From Bacteroidaceae bacterium (GTDB lineage Bacteria; Bacteroidota; Bacteroidia; Bacteroidales; Bacteroidaceae), in NCBI GenBank assembly GCA_017965425.1, contig JAGCPY010000055.1:1-64000 (forward strand): a stretch of 64,000 nt of DNA. Reading direction: 5' to 3'. Both the position numbers and the translations under genes were made by a program. Of the stretch, positions 35,452 to 45,198 are shown piece by piece (within the stretch, counting starts at the first letter, position 1; each line of letters begins with the position of its first letter). Under the pieces are notes generated by a model. The model had not been told where the DNA came from and searched no databases. It saw only the letters and a program-made list of their open reading frames with translations.

Positions 35452-36237
35452 ATGAAACAGGCCATGTTACTCGCTGCCGGTCTCGGCACACGCCTCAAGC
35501 CACTCACCGACACGATGCCGAAGGCACTCGTCCCCGTGGCTGGTCAACCCCTGCTCTATCACGTCATTCAACGCCTGAAAGCAGCAGGGTTCCAGCGCGT
35601 AGTGGTCAATGTTCACCACTTCGGCCAACAAATCATCGATTACATCGCAGCCAACAACGGATTCGGCTTGGAAGTTCTCGTGAGCGACGAGCGCGGACAG
35701 CTCTTGGACACTGGCGGCGGCATCCGCAAGGCTGCCCCACTCTTTGATCCCTCCTTTCCTGTGTTCATCCACAACGTTGACATCCTCTCCAATTTAGACA
35801 TCTCTGCCCTTTACAACGCCTTCCGACAAGCGGGCGATGTCGAAGCGGCACTTGTTGTCTCACTGCGTCACACGCCACGCCAGTTGCAGTTCAATCCCGT
35901 GACCCGTCGTCTGATGGGTTGGCAGAACACCCAGACAGGCGAGCTCCGAGGACCGTTGGCCGAACAGCTGCAAGGCACCACCGTCGTCCCTCCAGACATA
36001 GCCGTTCCACTCGCCTTTGCCGGCATCCATCTCGTCTCGCCGAAACTCTTCCCACTGATGACGACCTGGCCAGACAAGTTCTCCATCATCACCTTCTATC
36101 TCGACATCTGCGGTTCCCACAACCTCGTCGGCTATGAGCAACCCGACTTCCACTTCATGGATGCCGGAAAGCTCGACACACTGGCCGAGGCTGAAGCCTT
36201 CCTGGCCGCCAACCCGTATGCTCCACTGACACGGTAA
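35452..36237 (+). CDS. Sugar-1-phosphate nucleotidyltransferase
   Basis: 261 residues. N-terminal signature LLAAGLGTRLKPLTDTMPKALVPV with the activating GxGTRxxPxT..PK pattern (residues 7-24), then FIHNVDILSNLD carrying the metal-binding Asp. This family activates sugar 1-phosphates with NTP; close relatives include MurU (MurNAc-1-P uridylyltransferase) and HddC-like enzymes. The substrate cannot be fixed. Located 52 bp after the helicase gene and 36 bp before guaA, likely in one transcript. Confidence 0.86.
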   Translation: MKQAMLLAAGLGTRLKPLTDTMPKALVPVAGQPLLYHVIQRLKAAGFQRVVVNVHHFGQQIIDYIAANNGFGLEVLVSDERGQLLDTGGGIRKAAPLFDPSFPVFIHNVDILSNLDISALYNAFRQAGDVEAALVVSLRHTPRQLQFNPVTRRLMGWQNTQTGELRGPLAEQLQGTTVVPPDIAVPLAFAGIHLVSPKLFPLMTTWPDKFSIITFYLDICGSHNLVGYEQPDFHFMDAGKLDTLAEAEAFLAANPYAPLTR

Positions 36238-36273
36238 GCCCCACTTGCACCATAACCTCTTCAATCCCATATT

Positions 36274-37815
36274 ATGCAAAAAATCATCATCCTCGACTTC
36301 GGCTCACAGACCACTCAGCTCATCGGTCGCCGTGTCCGTGAGCTGGACACCTTCTGCGAAATCCTGCCCTACAACAAATTCCCGCAGGACGACCCCGACG
36401 TCATTGGCGTCATCCTCTCTGGCTCACCCTTCAGCGTCTATGACCCCGAAGCCTTCAAGATCGACCTCGCCGCCATCCGTGGCCGCTACCCCATCCTCGG
36501 CATCTGCTACGGTGCACAGTTCATGAGCCACACCCTCGGTGGACGCGTCGAACCCGCACCTTCCCGTGAATACGGACGTCAGCACCTCGATACCATCGAC
36601 CTCCACAATCCACTGTTCCAGGGCTTCGAGCCTGGATCACAAGTGTGGATGAGCCACGGCGACACCATCACCTCCCTGCCCGCCGGATTCCACTGCATAG
36701 CCTCCACGGCCACCGTCCAGAACGCCGCCTATCAGGCCGAAGGCGAGCAACTCTGGGGCGTGCAGTTCCACCCCGAAGTGTTTCACACCACCCAAGGCAC
36801 CCTCCTCCTCCGGAACTTCGTCGTAGGCATCTGCGGAAGCACCCAGGGATGGAGCCCGGCATCCTTTGTCGATACGACCGTGCACGAATTACAGCAGCAG
36901 CTTGGCGACGACAAGGTCATCCTCGGGCTCTCCGGAGGAGTGGACAGCAGCGTCGCGGCCATGCTCATCAGCCGTGCCATCGGTAACAGGCTCACCTGCA
37001 TCTTCGTTGACCACGGGATGCTGCGCAAGAACGAGTTCCGCGACGTCCTGCACGACTACGAATGCCTCGGATTAAACGTCATCGGCGTCGATGCCTCCGA
37101 ACGATTCTATGCCGACCTCGCCGGCGTCACCGACCCCGAACAAAAACGCAAGATCATCGGTCGCGACTTCATCGAAGTCTTCAATGCCGAGGCGCGCAAA
37201 GTCGAGGGTGCACGCTGGCTGGCTCAGGGCACCATCTACCCCGACCGCATCGAATCGCTCAACATCACAGGCAAAGTCATCAAGAGCCATCACAACGTCG
37301 GCGGACTGCCCAAGGACATGCAGCTTCAGCTTTGCGAACCACTCAAGTGGCTGTTCAAGGACGAAGTCAGGCGTGTCGGGCGCCAGCTCGGAATGCCAGA
37401 ACATCTCATCAGCCGCCATCCCTTCCCTGGACCAGGACTCGCCGTACGTATCCTCGGCGACATCACACCCGAACGCATACGCATCCTCCAGGAAGCCGAC
37501 GACATCTATATCCGTGCACTGCGCCAATACGTCTGCGACGACGGCGAAACACTCTACAACAAAGTCTGGCAGGCCGGAGCCATACTCCTGGCCACAGTCC
37601 GCAGCGTCGGTGTCATGGGCGACGAACGCACCTACGAACACCCCGTCGCTCTGAGAGCCGTCACCAGCACAGACGCCATGACCGCAGACTGGGCACACCT
37701 GCCCTACGACTTCCTGGCCAACGTCAGCAACGACATCATCAACCACGTCCGAGGCGTCAACCGCGTCTGCTACGACATCTCGTCCAAGCCGCCTGCCACC
37801 ATCGAGTGGGAATAG
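36274..37815 (+). CDS. guaA: GMP synthase (glutamine-hydrolysing)
   Basis: 513 residues, full length. It converts XMP to GMP with ATP and glutamine. Glutaminase domain: GICYGAQ with nucleophile Cys78 and FHPEV with its His/Glu partners near 170. Synthetase domain: ATP pyrophosphatase loop GLSGGVDSS near 217-225. C-terminal dimerisation domain ends in KPPATIEWE, the typical GuaA end. Followed by a long repeat-rich gap. Confidence 0.96.
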   Translation: MQKIIILDFGSQTTQLIGRRVRELDTFCEILPYNKFPQDDPDVIGVILSGSPFSVYDPEAFKIDLAAIRGRYPILGICYGAQFMSHTLGGRVEPAPSREYGRQHLDTIDLHNPLFQGFEPGSQVWMSHGDTITSLPAGFHCIASTATVQNAAYQAEGEQLWGVQFHPEVFHTTQGTLLLRNFVVGICGSTQGWSPASFVDTTVHELQQQLGDDKVILGLSGGVDSSVAAMLISRAIGNRLTCIFVDHGMLRKNEFRDVLHDYECLGLNVIGVDASERFYADLAGVTDPEQKRKIIGRDFIEVFNAEARKVEGARWLAQGTIYPDRIESLNITGKVIKSHHNVGGLPKDMQLQLCEPLKWLFKDEVRRVGRQLGMPEHLISRHPFPGPGLAVRILGDITPERIRILQEADDIYIRALRQYVCDDGETLYNKVWQAGAILLATVRSVGVMGDERTYEHPVALRAVTSTDAMTADWAHLPYDFLANVSNDIINHVRGVNRVCYDISSKPPATIEWE

Positions 37816-37867
37816 CAGAATGAACCACTTCCACGCTGAACGTTCATCTTTCGCAAGTAATAACAAA

Positions 37868-38067
37868 CAGCAACGAAACGCCCCAACGGGGCAGCGAGCA
37901 CTCAGCCCAGGGCATCGCCCTGGGTACGTGTTCACCAGACAACCCCGCCCTGTAAGTGCAAAAGCATTTGTTGGTGATATGCTTTTGCCCTTACAGGGCG
38001 GGTATTCCCTTGTCGTTCATACCCAGGGCGCTGCCCTGGGCTGACTGCTCACTGCCCTTTCAGGGCG
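37868..38067. repeat. REP/BIME-like nested palindrome without transposase
   Basis: A 200-bp array of hairpins: CCCC-AAC-GGGG, CCCAGGGC-ATC-GCCCTGGG, a long central stem (CCCGCCCTGTAAG ... CTTACAGGGCGGG, continuing through GCAAAAGCAT / ATGCTTTTGC) and mirrored copies of the outer hairpins. The whole reads as one nested inverted repeat. The same order occurs at 41287-41941 with a transposase-derived reading frame in the central loop. Sits between guaA and the next gene in gene-free DNA (37816-38664). Confidence 0.82.
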
Positions 38068-38160
38068 ATAAGGAGCTTGCGAAAGTCGAGTAATGTAAGT
38101 TAAGTACCCTCGTTTGCTGTTTTTCGTCTTCTTGACAGCCGTTTTTGACTTTCGTTGGAG

Positions 38161-38260
38161 AAAACCCTCACCATCCCTCACCATTCCCTCACCATTCCCT
38201 CACCTGTAAACATTTCATTGACTGCTTCTTATTGCCATCGGTGAGGGATTGAGGCTTTTT
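38161..38260. repeat. GTGAGGGA element, copy 3 (half)
   Basis: Only the right half of the four-arm element: an inner arm with four units (38161-38204), a 35-bp spacer, and an outer arm (38240-38255). The left half is missing; REP-like DNA lies upstream instead. Confidence 0.8.
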
Positions 38261-38293
38261 TGAGCATTTTACGGGTGTATGCATCTAAAAGTC

Positions 38294-38310
38294 GGAAGGT
38301 GTACACCTTC
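38294..38310. repeat. Palindrome GGAAGGTGTACACCTTC, copy 3
   Basis: Same dyad as at 3643 and 25570 with the final base lost, 34 bp from the half-element. The remainder, 38311-38664, shows no gene and only a weak promoter-like CCTTTG at 38593. Confidence 0.75.
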
Positions 38311-38664
38311 TCAACGACTCGTCTATACGTTCACGGAAAATCGTGAAGAAATGTGGAATGAAACGTGTTTTTTAACGTGAGTTCGGTGTAAGGATTATGC
38401 AATTAACCTGCTTTTGCCAATCATTTCACTCTAATTTCGGAATGTAGGTTCAGAGAGGGCTACAGAACTCCTCTAATAGTCTTATTGATGCAGTCTCAAC
38501 GAGAGGTTTTGAGGTCAAAAAGAACTTTTTTGAGGTTTCCAAGAAAATTTTAGGGAAAAAATAAAGGGGAAAAGTGAATTATTCATAACCTTTGCACCGA
38601 CTTTGTGAATTTGCATACCAAAAAGATTATATCCCTTTCGAAACATAAATAATAAATAGGTATA

Positions 38665-39405
38665 ATGAAGAAGTTTTTTCTAATGCTCATCTCTGCAATC
38701 GGTGCTCTCTGCTCCAGCACGACTGCTTTGGCTTATGACTGCGAGGTCGATGGCATTTATTATTACCGGACCTCTGCCACCGAATTGGAAGTGGCCTGCA
38801 AGGTATTGTCGGACAACAACCGTTCGGCCTATACGGGTTCCGTGACGATTCCTGCCACCGTCACCTATTTGGGCAAGACATTCAATGTCACCTCGATCGG
38901 GGAATATGCGTTCCGCGACTGCAACTCGATGACCAGTATCACCATTCCCAATAGCATCCGCGAGATTAAAAGCTATGCCTTCTACAACTGCACAGCCATC
39001 AACAGCCTGACCCTTCCACCAGACCTTACAGAACTGGGCTTAGGAGCCTTCGAGGGGTGCTCGTCGCTCATTCAGATGAACATTCCCGCCGGCATCACGA
39101 CTGTCGAGGACGAACTCTTCTTCGGCTGCGCGGCACTGAAGACTGTCGTACTGCCCTCTGGCATCAGTACCATCGGAGAGAATGCCTTCACACGATGCAC
39201 CTCCCTCCTCTCCGTCTATATTCTGGCTACAACGGCCCCCACCTGCGCACAGAATGCTTTTGAACGCGTGGACCGCACATGGTGCACTCTCTATGTACCC
39301 AAAGGCAGCAATTCCTATCAGCAGGAAAGCGTCATGAAGGAGTTCTTCATCGAGGAATTTGACGGGAAGGGCGAAAACATACTGCTGAACACGCAGCCAA
39401 AATAG
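38665..39405 (+). CDS. Secreted BspA-like leucine-rich repeat protein
   Basis: 246 residues: signal peptide 1-23 (ALA/Y), a short N-terminal domain (CEVDGIYYYRTSATELEVAC), then five or so LRR_5 repeats (about 75-200) of the pattern FNVTSIGEYAFRDCNSMTSI, and a C-terminal strand LYVPKGS. BspA-like proteins of oral and gut Bacteroidota bind host proteins or other cells, or act as export modules. Unlike the LRR array in the kinase at 11.8 kb, these repeats are diverged. No C-terminal sorting domain is seen, so it may be periplasmic or surface-bound. Confidence 0.85.
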   Translation: MKKFFLMLISAIGALCSSTTALAYDCEVDGIYYYRTSATELEVACKVLSDNNRSAYTGSVTIPATVTYLGKTFNVTSIGEYAFRDCNSMTSITIPNSIREIKSYAFYNCTAINSLTLPPDLTELGLGAFEGCSSLIQMNIPAGITTVEDELFFGCAALKTVVLPSGISTIGENAFTRCTSLLSVYILATTAPTCAQNAFERVDRTWCTLYVPKGSNSYQQESVMKEFFIEEFDGKGENILLNTQPK

Positions 39406-39438
39406 CCGGCAACGAGCATAACGTTCCTATTATATCAT

Positions 39439-39476
39439 GAGACTGTGTCAGGACGACTGACACAGCCTCTTTTGGT
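39439..39476 (+). terminator. Terminator of the BspA-like gene
   Basis: Arms GAGACTGTGTCAG (39439-39451) and CTGACACAGCCTC (39457-39469), one mismatch, loop GACGA, followed by TTTTGG. Confidence 0.7.
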
Positions 39477-39547
39477 TGGCTCAGCATGAGTATCACTCAT
39501 TGAGTCCACTTGAAAAAGTCTATTTTTTTATTGGTGTCCGCTAAAAA

Positions 39548-39600
39548 AGCGGCCTAAAAGGCCGCTCAATACTATTTGCTCATACATCCGAAACTTGAAT
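39548..39600. repeat. Solo end of the REP/transposase element
   Basis: Hairpin AGCGGCCT-AAA-AGGCCGCT (39548-39566) followed by CTCATACATCCGAAACTTGAAT-type sequence ending at 39600. The same tail follows a hairpin at the right end of the element at 41287-41941, which suggests a remnant or solo end. Confidence 0.7.
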
Positions 39601-39681
39601 TACAAATAGCTCTGTATAAACAAGTTGTGATTTTGGCTGAAAAAGAGTCACGAAGTCTGGAAAAAGAGAAGGCCCGATTAT

Positions 39682-39712
39682 TTTGCCAAGTCAATAAGAT
39701 TATCTATCTTTG
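39682..39712 (+). promoter_or_regulatory. Promoter of the GHL10 gene
   Basis: TTTG at 39682-39685, 19-bp spacer, TATCTTTG at 39705-39712; this excludes an upstream in-frame start at 39710. Confidence 0.75.
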
Positions 39713-39760
39713 CCGTCGGAAAACATCAATCACACGGGCCGCCATGCCCCTTCACCCCCC

Positions 39761-41278
39761 ATGACGATGAAGCTTCTCCGAACCCTTCTCAGCACCGCTC
39801 TTTTTACGGCTACCGCGACAGTACCCCTCGCCGCACAAGTATCCTCCGTTTCCACTGCCAGTATCGATGCCGCATGTCCTCCGAAGCGCGAGTTCCGCGG
39901 AGCGTGGATTCAAGCTGTCAACGGACAGTGGCAAGGCCTTGGACGCGACAAGATGCAAGCCGAACTGACACGGGAGCTGAATGCCTTGCAGGCAGACGGC
40001 ATCAACGTCATCCTCTTCCAATGCCGCGTGGAGGGCGATGCACTGTACGAGAGTGCGTTAGAGCCTTGGAGCCGCTACCTGACGGGGCAACAGGGTACGC
40101 CTCCGCAACCCTACTGGGATCCGTTGGGCTGGATGGTGGAGCAGTGCCATGCACGGCAGATGGAGTTGCACGCCTGGATCAATCCCTACCGTGCCAAGAC
40201 AAAAGGCACGCAGGCACTGGCAACCACACATTATGCCGTACAGCACCCTGAGCGTTGCTTCTCGTATGACGGCCTGACACTCTTCGATCCCGGAATGCCC
40301 GAAAACCGACAGTTCATCTGTCAGGTGGCAGCCGACATCGTGCGGCGCTACGACGTGGACGGCCTGCACATCGACGATTACTTCTACCCCTACCCCGTTG
40401 CCGGTGTGCCCCTGCCCGATGATCAGAGCTACGCCCTTTACGGACAAGGCATCGACCGTGGCGACTGGAGGCGAGAGAACGTGAACCTGTTCATCCGCGA
40501 GTTGCGTGACAGCGTGCGTGCCGCCAAACCTTGGGTGAAGTTCGGCGTGTCGCCTTTCGGCATCTATCGCAACCAGCGCTCCTGGGCGCAAGGGTCGGCC
40601 ACGAATGGCACACAGAACTACGACGACCTCTATGCCGATGTCCTGCTTTGGATTCAAGAGGGATGGATTGACTACAACATCCCGCAGTTATATTGGGAGA
40701 TAGGCCACAAGGCAGCTGACTACGAAACGCTCATCCGCTGGTGGAGCCAGTATGCTCAGGGGCGTCCACTCATCATCGGTCAGGACGTGGACCGCATGGC
40801 CAAGGCGGGTGACATGGTGCCCAAGCTGAACCTGCAACACACGCTGCCAGGCATCGACGGCTCCTGTCAATGGTATGCCCGTGCCGTGGTTGACGACCGG
40901 GGCGGCTACGGCAGTGCCCTACGCACCACCTACCACCGCACCCTGGCTTTGCAACCTCGGATGCCGTGGCTCGACAACAAAGCTCCCAGAAAGGTGCGAC
41001 GTCTGAAAGCCATCTGGACAGAAGACGGCTACATGCTCTTCTGGACAGCTCCACGCGGCAAGAAAGAGATGGACAAGGCCCGCCAGTACGCCATCTACTG
41101 CTTCGCGCCAGGAGAAACCATCAACACCGAAGATGCCTCGCACCTCATCGCCATCACTTCACAGACATTCCTACCACTGCCCTACAACGACGGCACCCAG
41201 AAATGGACGTATGTGGTCACGGCGTTAGACAGATTGCAGAACGAGAGTAAAGCAGCAAAGAAAGTTGTTAAGTTGTAA
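39761..41278 (+). CDS. GHL10/DUF187-type glycoside hydrolase-like protein
   Basis: 505 residues from the ATG at 39761 (another ATG two codons later). Signal peptide about 1-27. The (beta/alpha)8-barrel region begins REFRGAWIQAVNGQW, continues with VILFQCRVEGDALYES, ELHAWINPYR, VDGLHIDDYFYPYP and WIDYNIPQLYWE, the blocks of the GHL10 family (formerly DUF187). The Asp-Asp pair in HIDDYF and the Glu in YWE are candidate catalytic residues. A C-terminal fibronectin-like domain (about 410-505) follows. Predicted secreted; it may cleave peptidoglycan or other polysaccharides, as the related DigH does. Confidence 0.86.
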   Translation: MTMKLLRTLLSTALFTATATVPLAAQVSSVSTASIDAACPPKREFRGAWIQAVNGQWQGLGRDKMQAELTRELNALQADGINVILFQCRVEGDALYESALEPWSRYLTGQQGTPPQPYWDPLGWMVEQCHARQMELHAWINPYRAKTKGTQALATTHYAVQHPERCFSYDGLTLFDPGMPENRQFICQVAADIVRRYDVDGLHIDDYFYPYPVAGVPLPDDQSYALYGQGIDRGDWRRENVNLFIRELRDSVRAAKPWVKFGVSPFGIYRNQRSWAQGSATNGTQNYDDLYADVLLWIQEGWIDYNIPQLYWEIGHKAADYETLIRWWSQYAQGRPLIIGQDVDRMAKAGDMVPKLNLQHTLPGIDGSCQWYARAVVDDRGGYGSALRTTYHRTLALQPRMPWLDNKAPRKVRRLKAIWTEDGYMLFWTAPRGKKEMDKARQYAIYCFAPGETINTEDASHLIAITSQTFLPLPYNDGTQKWTYVVTALDRLQNESKAAKKVVKL

Positions 41279-41286
41279 ATAAGAAT

Positions 41287-41941
41287 ATTCAAGTTTCGGA
41301 AGTCTGATTATGCAGCAACGAAGCACCCCAACAGTGCAACAAGCATTCAGCCCAGTAAGCAAGCAGCAATGAAACGCCCCAACGGGGCAGCAAGCAGTCA
41401 GCCCAGGGCAACGCCCTGGGTATCCACGATGAGGAAAAACTCGCCCTGAAAGGGCAAAAGCATAAAATCTATGGCTCAATCACTCTGCAAAATGTATCTG
41501 CATATCATATTCCATAGTAAGGCGGTTGGTCCACCCGCCATGAATGAACATCTCGGCCATCTCGCGAATACCACCGGTTGCCAAGTGCTAATCACGAGAA
41601 GAACAAGCGACCGTGTACACACCCTCTTATTGTTGTCGAGTACGGAGAACGTGGCACATTGGGTCGAGCAGATGAAACGCGACAGCAGTCGATGGTTGAA
41701 GTCATTGTCATCACATGATGGCGGATTTGCGTGGCAAAGCAGTTACGCCGCCTTTTCGTTATTCTTGCAAGATATCATATATCCTATGATGACCGCGATG
41801 TCCAATCAGATGAGGAATGCTTTTGCCCTTACAGGGCGAGTAACACGTGAACCTTTGTACCCAGGGCGATGCCCTGGGCTGACTGCTCACTGCCCTTACA
41901 GGGTGCTCAATAATGCTTACTCATACATCCGAAACTTGAAT
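41287..41941. mobile_element. REP element with decayed Y1/RAYT-type transposase
   Basis: Outer inverted repeats ATTCAAGTTTCGGA (41287-41300) and TCCGAAACTTGAAT (41928-41941). Inside, on each side, the same hairpin series as at 37868-38067 (CCCC-AAC-GGGG, CCCAGGGC...GCCCTGGG, then GGGCAAAAGCAT / ATGCTTTTGCCC as the innermost arms). The reading frame at 41471 fills the centre. The left side holds an extra partial duplication (41310-41360). Confidence 0.75.
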
Positions 41942-41986
41942 AAGAATATGTTTTCATTACGACAAACAGAAGAAAGCTTTCAATGA
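41471..41986 (+). pseudogene. Remnant of REP-associated (IS200-like) transposase
   Basis: About 110 residues (41471-41790) look like the N-terminal part of small Y1/TnpA-REP transposases: MAQSLCKMYLHIIFHSK, NTTGCQVLI, a HUH region now SDRVHTLLLL (first His replaced by Arg), MKRDSSRWLKSL and GFAWQSSYAAFSL. The C-terminal helix with the catalytic Tyr is missing; the frame then reads through REP DNA (GRCPGLTAHCP) until a TGA overlapping uvrA. About ten residues after HSK also seem deleted. Almost certainly inactive as a transposase. Confidence 0.75.
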
Positions 41987-44900
41987 ACAGCAACTTGAAC
42001 ATAGCCTCTCAAACACATACCTTACCCTCCCATAATGGGGTAGCAGGGGAAGAATCTTCCATTCATATTGAAAAGGCACGGGTCAACAACCTGAAGGATG
42101 TGACGGTGGACATACCGAGAGAGAAGCTGGTGGTGGTCACGGGCCTCTCAGGCAGCGGTAAGTCGTCGTTGGCATTCGACACCCTCTATGCTGAGGGACA
42201 ACGACGCTATGTGGAGAGCCTCAACGCCTATGCCCGTCAGTTCCTTGGACGCATGAGCAAGCCAGAATGCGACTACATCAGCGGCATCCCGCCCGCCATC
42301 GCCATCGAACAGAAAGTCATTAGCCGCAACCCACGCTCAACCGTGGGCACAAGCACCGAGATTTATGAGTACCTGCGCCTGCTATATGCCCGCATCGGAC
42401 GCACCTACAGCCCCATCAGCGGACAGGAAGTGAAGAAACACACTACGGAGGATGTCGTGCAGACGGTTCTCTCCTACTCGCCAGGCACCCGTTTTCTTGT
42501 CCTCTGCCCCATCCGCATCACAGAGGGACGCACACTGGAACAACAGCTGAAGGCGTATTTGCAAGAGGGTTACACGAGGCTGGTGGCCGGTCAACTCTCG
42601 TCATCCTCTCCACATGCCCTGTCTGAGATGGAAGGAGCTGACTCCAATGGCATCTGGAGGATTGAAGACTTCTTGAACCATCTTTCAGCAGACCCATCCC
42701 CCACCCTCCCTGCGGCCTCTCTACAGCCAACAATATATCTCCTCATCGACCGTCTGTCAGTTCCCGATTATTCCCCATCCGGCAAGGCCGGTAGCTCCGT
42801 AGGAGAAGGTGTTAATCCATCCCTCCTTTCCCGCCTCATCGACTCTGCTGAGACCGCTTTCTACGAAGGTGGCGGTGAAATGATGCTGAAGTTCTTGCCC
42901 GCAGGCATCGAGCATGTGTTCTCCACCCGCTTCGAGGCCGACGGCATCACGTTTGAAGAACCCTCCGACCAACTCTTTGCCTTCAATTCGCCGATGGGTG
43001 CCTGCCCTACCTGCCAGGGGTGGGGCAACGTGCAAGGCATTGACCCTCATCTCGTTATCCCCGACTCCTCGAAGAGCGTCTATGACGGCTGCGTGCAATG
43101 CTGGCGTGGCGACAAGCTGGGAGAATGGCGCATGGAATTTATCCGTCAGGCAGAACGCACAGGCTTCCCTATCTTCAAACCTTATTTTGAACTGACAAAA
43201 GAAGAGAAGAATGTATTGTGGCATGGAACAGCCCATCCACAAGCCCTTCCAAGGGACGGATACCGAATGCAAACAGGCATGAGGGTTTGCATCGACGCCT
43301 TCTTCGACGAACTCAAGGAAGCACGCTACAAAATACAAAACCGTGTGATGCTGGCTCGCTACACGGGCAAGACAGAGTGTCCCGACTGCCACGGTACACG
43401 ACTGCGCAAGGAAGCCACCTACGTGAAGGTGGCTGGCAAAGCCATCACAGAACTGGTGGATATGTCGATTGAGGAGCTGATGAAGTGGGTGAAAAGCCTC
43501 TCCAGCCCTACTGGGGAAGCCTTGACGCCACACGAATATAAGATTGCCCAACGTCTCCTTGTGGAGATTGAGAGCCGTCTGCAATTCCTTCTGGATGTTG
43601 GTCTAGGATATCTGACTTTGGGACGTCGTTCAAACAGTCTCAGCGGTGGGGAGAGCCAACGCATCAACCTGGCCACGTCGCTCGGCAGTTCCCTCGTGGG
43701 CTCGTTATATATACTGGATGAACCGAGCATCGGTCTCCACAGCCGCGACACCGCCCGCCTCATCCACGTCCTTCGCCAGCTTGTGGACCTCGGTAACACC
43801 GTCGTTGTCGTGGAGCACGATGAGGACATCATCCGCGCTGCCGACTACTTCATTGACATGGGACCAGAAGCAGGACGATTGGGCGGAGAAGTAGTGTGGA
43901 GGGGTCAAAAAGACCTCACTCAAGACTCCCGAACTCTCGCCCAGACCAACCCAAAAGAAGCAAGCAAAGACCTTTCAAGCTTAGGCTTTCCCAAAGAAAC
44001 CATTCAGCGTTCGCATACTCTCCAGTGGCTATTAGGTCTCGACACCATAGGCGACGGAAACCACTCCCTCCCCCATAGCCGACGCCCTTGGAATCGCTAT
44101 ATCGAAGTCAAGGGTGCCCGCGCCAACAACCTGCGGGGCATTGACGTGAAGTTCCCGCTAAACGTGATGACCTGTGTCACAGGCGTCAGCGGTTCAGGAA
44201 AGAGCACGCTCGTACGCGACATTCTCTACAACGCCCTCAAACGCCATCTGGACGAGACCGCCGACCGCCCAGGCGAACATATCGGGCTCGAAGGCGACCT
44301 CAACGCCATTCAAGCAGTGGAATTTGTTGATCAGAATCCCATCGGCAAAAGTTCCCGTTCCAACCCTGTCATCTACGTGAAAGCCTACGACGAGATCCGC
44401 CGCCTTTTTGCCGACCAGCCACTCTCGAAGCAGATGGGATTCACTGCCAGTCACTTCTCGTTCAACACCGAAGGCGGACGCTGCGAGGAATGCAAGGGCG
44501 AAGGAACCGTAACCATTGAGATGCAGTTTATGGCTGACCTCGTACTGGAGTGTGAGAGTTGCCACGGACAACGCTTCAAGAGCGACATCCTCGATGTGCG
44601 CTACCACGGACAGAACATCAATGACGTGCTGAACATGACCGTCAACCAAGCGATGGAGTTCTTTGCGGAACATGGCGAAAAGAAAATCGTTCGCCGCCTG
44701 AAACCCTTACAAGACGTGGGACTCGGCTACATCAAACTCGGACAAAGCTCCAGCACCCTCTCCGGCGGCGAGAACCAACGTGTGAAGTTGGCGTATTACA
44801 TCGGCACGGAGAAGCAATCGCCCACCCTCTTCATCTTTGATGAGCCTACTACTGGCCTACACTTCCACGACATTCGCCGCCTGCTGTCGTCGCTGGACGC

Positions 44901-45096
44901 CCTCATCGAGCGCGGTCACACCATCCTCATCATCGAGCACAACATGGATGTCATCAAGATGGCGGATTACATCATCGACCTCGGCCCAGAAGGAGGTGCT
45001 GCCGGAGGCAACCTCGTTGTGGCTGGCACACCCGAAGAGGTAGCCGCTTGCAAACAGAGCTACACGGGACGCTTCCTAAAGGAAAAACTTCTTTGA
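41983..45096 (+). CDS. uvrA: Excinuclease ABC subunit A
   Basis: 1037 residues, about 90 longer than E. coli UvrA. It recognises damaged DNA in nucleotide excision repair and loads UvrB. Two ABC ATPase halves: Walker [10 protein letters not shown] near 55-63, first signature LSGGESQR near 555, second Walker [11 protein letters not shown] near 735, second signature LSGGENQR near 925. Zinc modules: CPTCQGWG but without the usual preceding CxxC pair, CPDCHGTR, and CEECKGEG ... CESCHG. The extra length is in the N-terminus ([13 protein letters not shown]) and two internal proline/glycine-rich inserts (about 245-285) that look like translated palindromes. The start follows the REP element directly; no clear promoter is seen. 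Confidence 0.93.
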   Translation: MNSNLNIASQTHTLPSHNGVAGEESSIHIEKARVNNLKDVTVDIPREKLVVVTGLSGSGKSSLAFDTLYAEGQRRYVESLNAYARQFLGRMSKPECDYISGIPPAIAIEQKVISRNPRSTVGTSTEIYEYLRLLYARIGRTYSPISGQEVKKHTTEDVVQTVLSYSPGTRFLVLCPIRITEGRTLEQQLKAYLQEGYTRLVAGQLSSSSPHALSEMEGADSNGIWRIEDFLNHLSADPSPTLPAASLQPTIYLLIDRLSVPDYSPSGKAGSSVGEGVNPSLLSRLIDSAETAFYEGGGEMMLKFLPAGIEHVFSTRFEADGITFEEPSDQLFAFNSPMGACPTCQGWGNVQGIDPHLVIPDSSKSVYDGCVQCWRGDKLGEWRMEFIRQAERTGFPIFKPYFELTKEEKNVLWHGTAHPQALPRDGYRMQTGMRVCIDAFFDELKEARYKIQNRVMLARYTGKTECPDCHGTRLRKEATYVKVAGKAITELVDMSIEELMKWVKSLSSPTGEALTPHEYKIAQRLLVEIESRLQFLLDVGLGYLTLGRRSNSLSGGESQRINLATSLGSSLVGSLYILDEPSIGLHSRDTARLIHVLRQLVDLGNTVVVVEHDEDIIRAADYFIDMGPEAGRLGGEVVWRGQKDLTQDSRTLAQTNPKEASKDLSSLGFPKETIQRSHTLQWLLGLDTIGDGNHSLPHSRRPWNRYIEVKGARANNLRGIDVKFPLNVMTCVTGVSGSGKSTLVRDILYNALKRHLDETADRPGEHIGLEGDLNAIQAVEFVDQNPIGKSSRSNPVIYVKAYDEIRRLFADQPLSKQMGFTASHFSFNTEGGRCEECKGEGTVTIEMQFMADLVLECESCHGQRFKSDILDVRYHGQNINDVLNMTVNQAMEFFAEHGEKKIVRRLKPLQDVGLGYIKLGQSSSTLSGGENQRVKLAYYIGTEKQSPTLFIFDEPTTGLHFHDIRRLLSSLDALIERGHTILIIEHNMDVIKMADYIIDLGPEGGAAGGNLVVAGTPEEVAACKQSYTGRFLKEKLL
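42024..42049. repeat. GC-rich mini-palindrome inside uvrA
   Basis: ACCCTCCC, a short loop, then GGGG and GGGG again, an imperfect hairpin in frame with uvrA and coding [10 protein letters not shown]. It lies before the first conserved residue of UvrA. Confidence 0.4.
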
Positions 45097-45114
45097 AAAA
45101 AATAGCGATTTTGC

Positions 45115-45145
45115 TTGGCCATTCAGCTAAAGTGTGCTACCTTTG
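45115..45145 (+). promoter_or_regulatory. Promoter of the aquaporin gene
   Basis: TTG at 45115-45117, 20-bp spacer, TACCTTTG at 45138-45145; the ATG is 53 bp downstream. Confidence 0.65.
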
Positions 45146-45198
45146 CAGGCAGAACCCAAGAAACAAACCCTTTTTATTCACCTTAAAAAACAAAAAGT

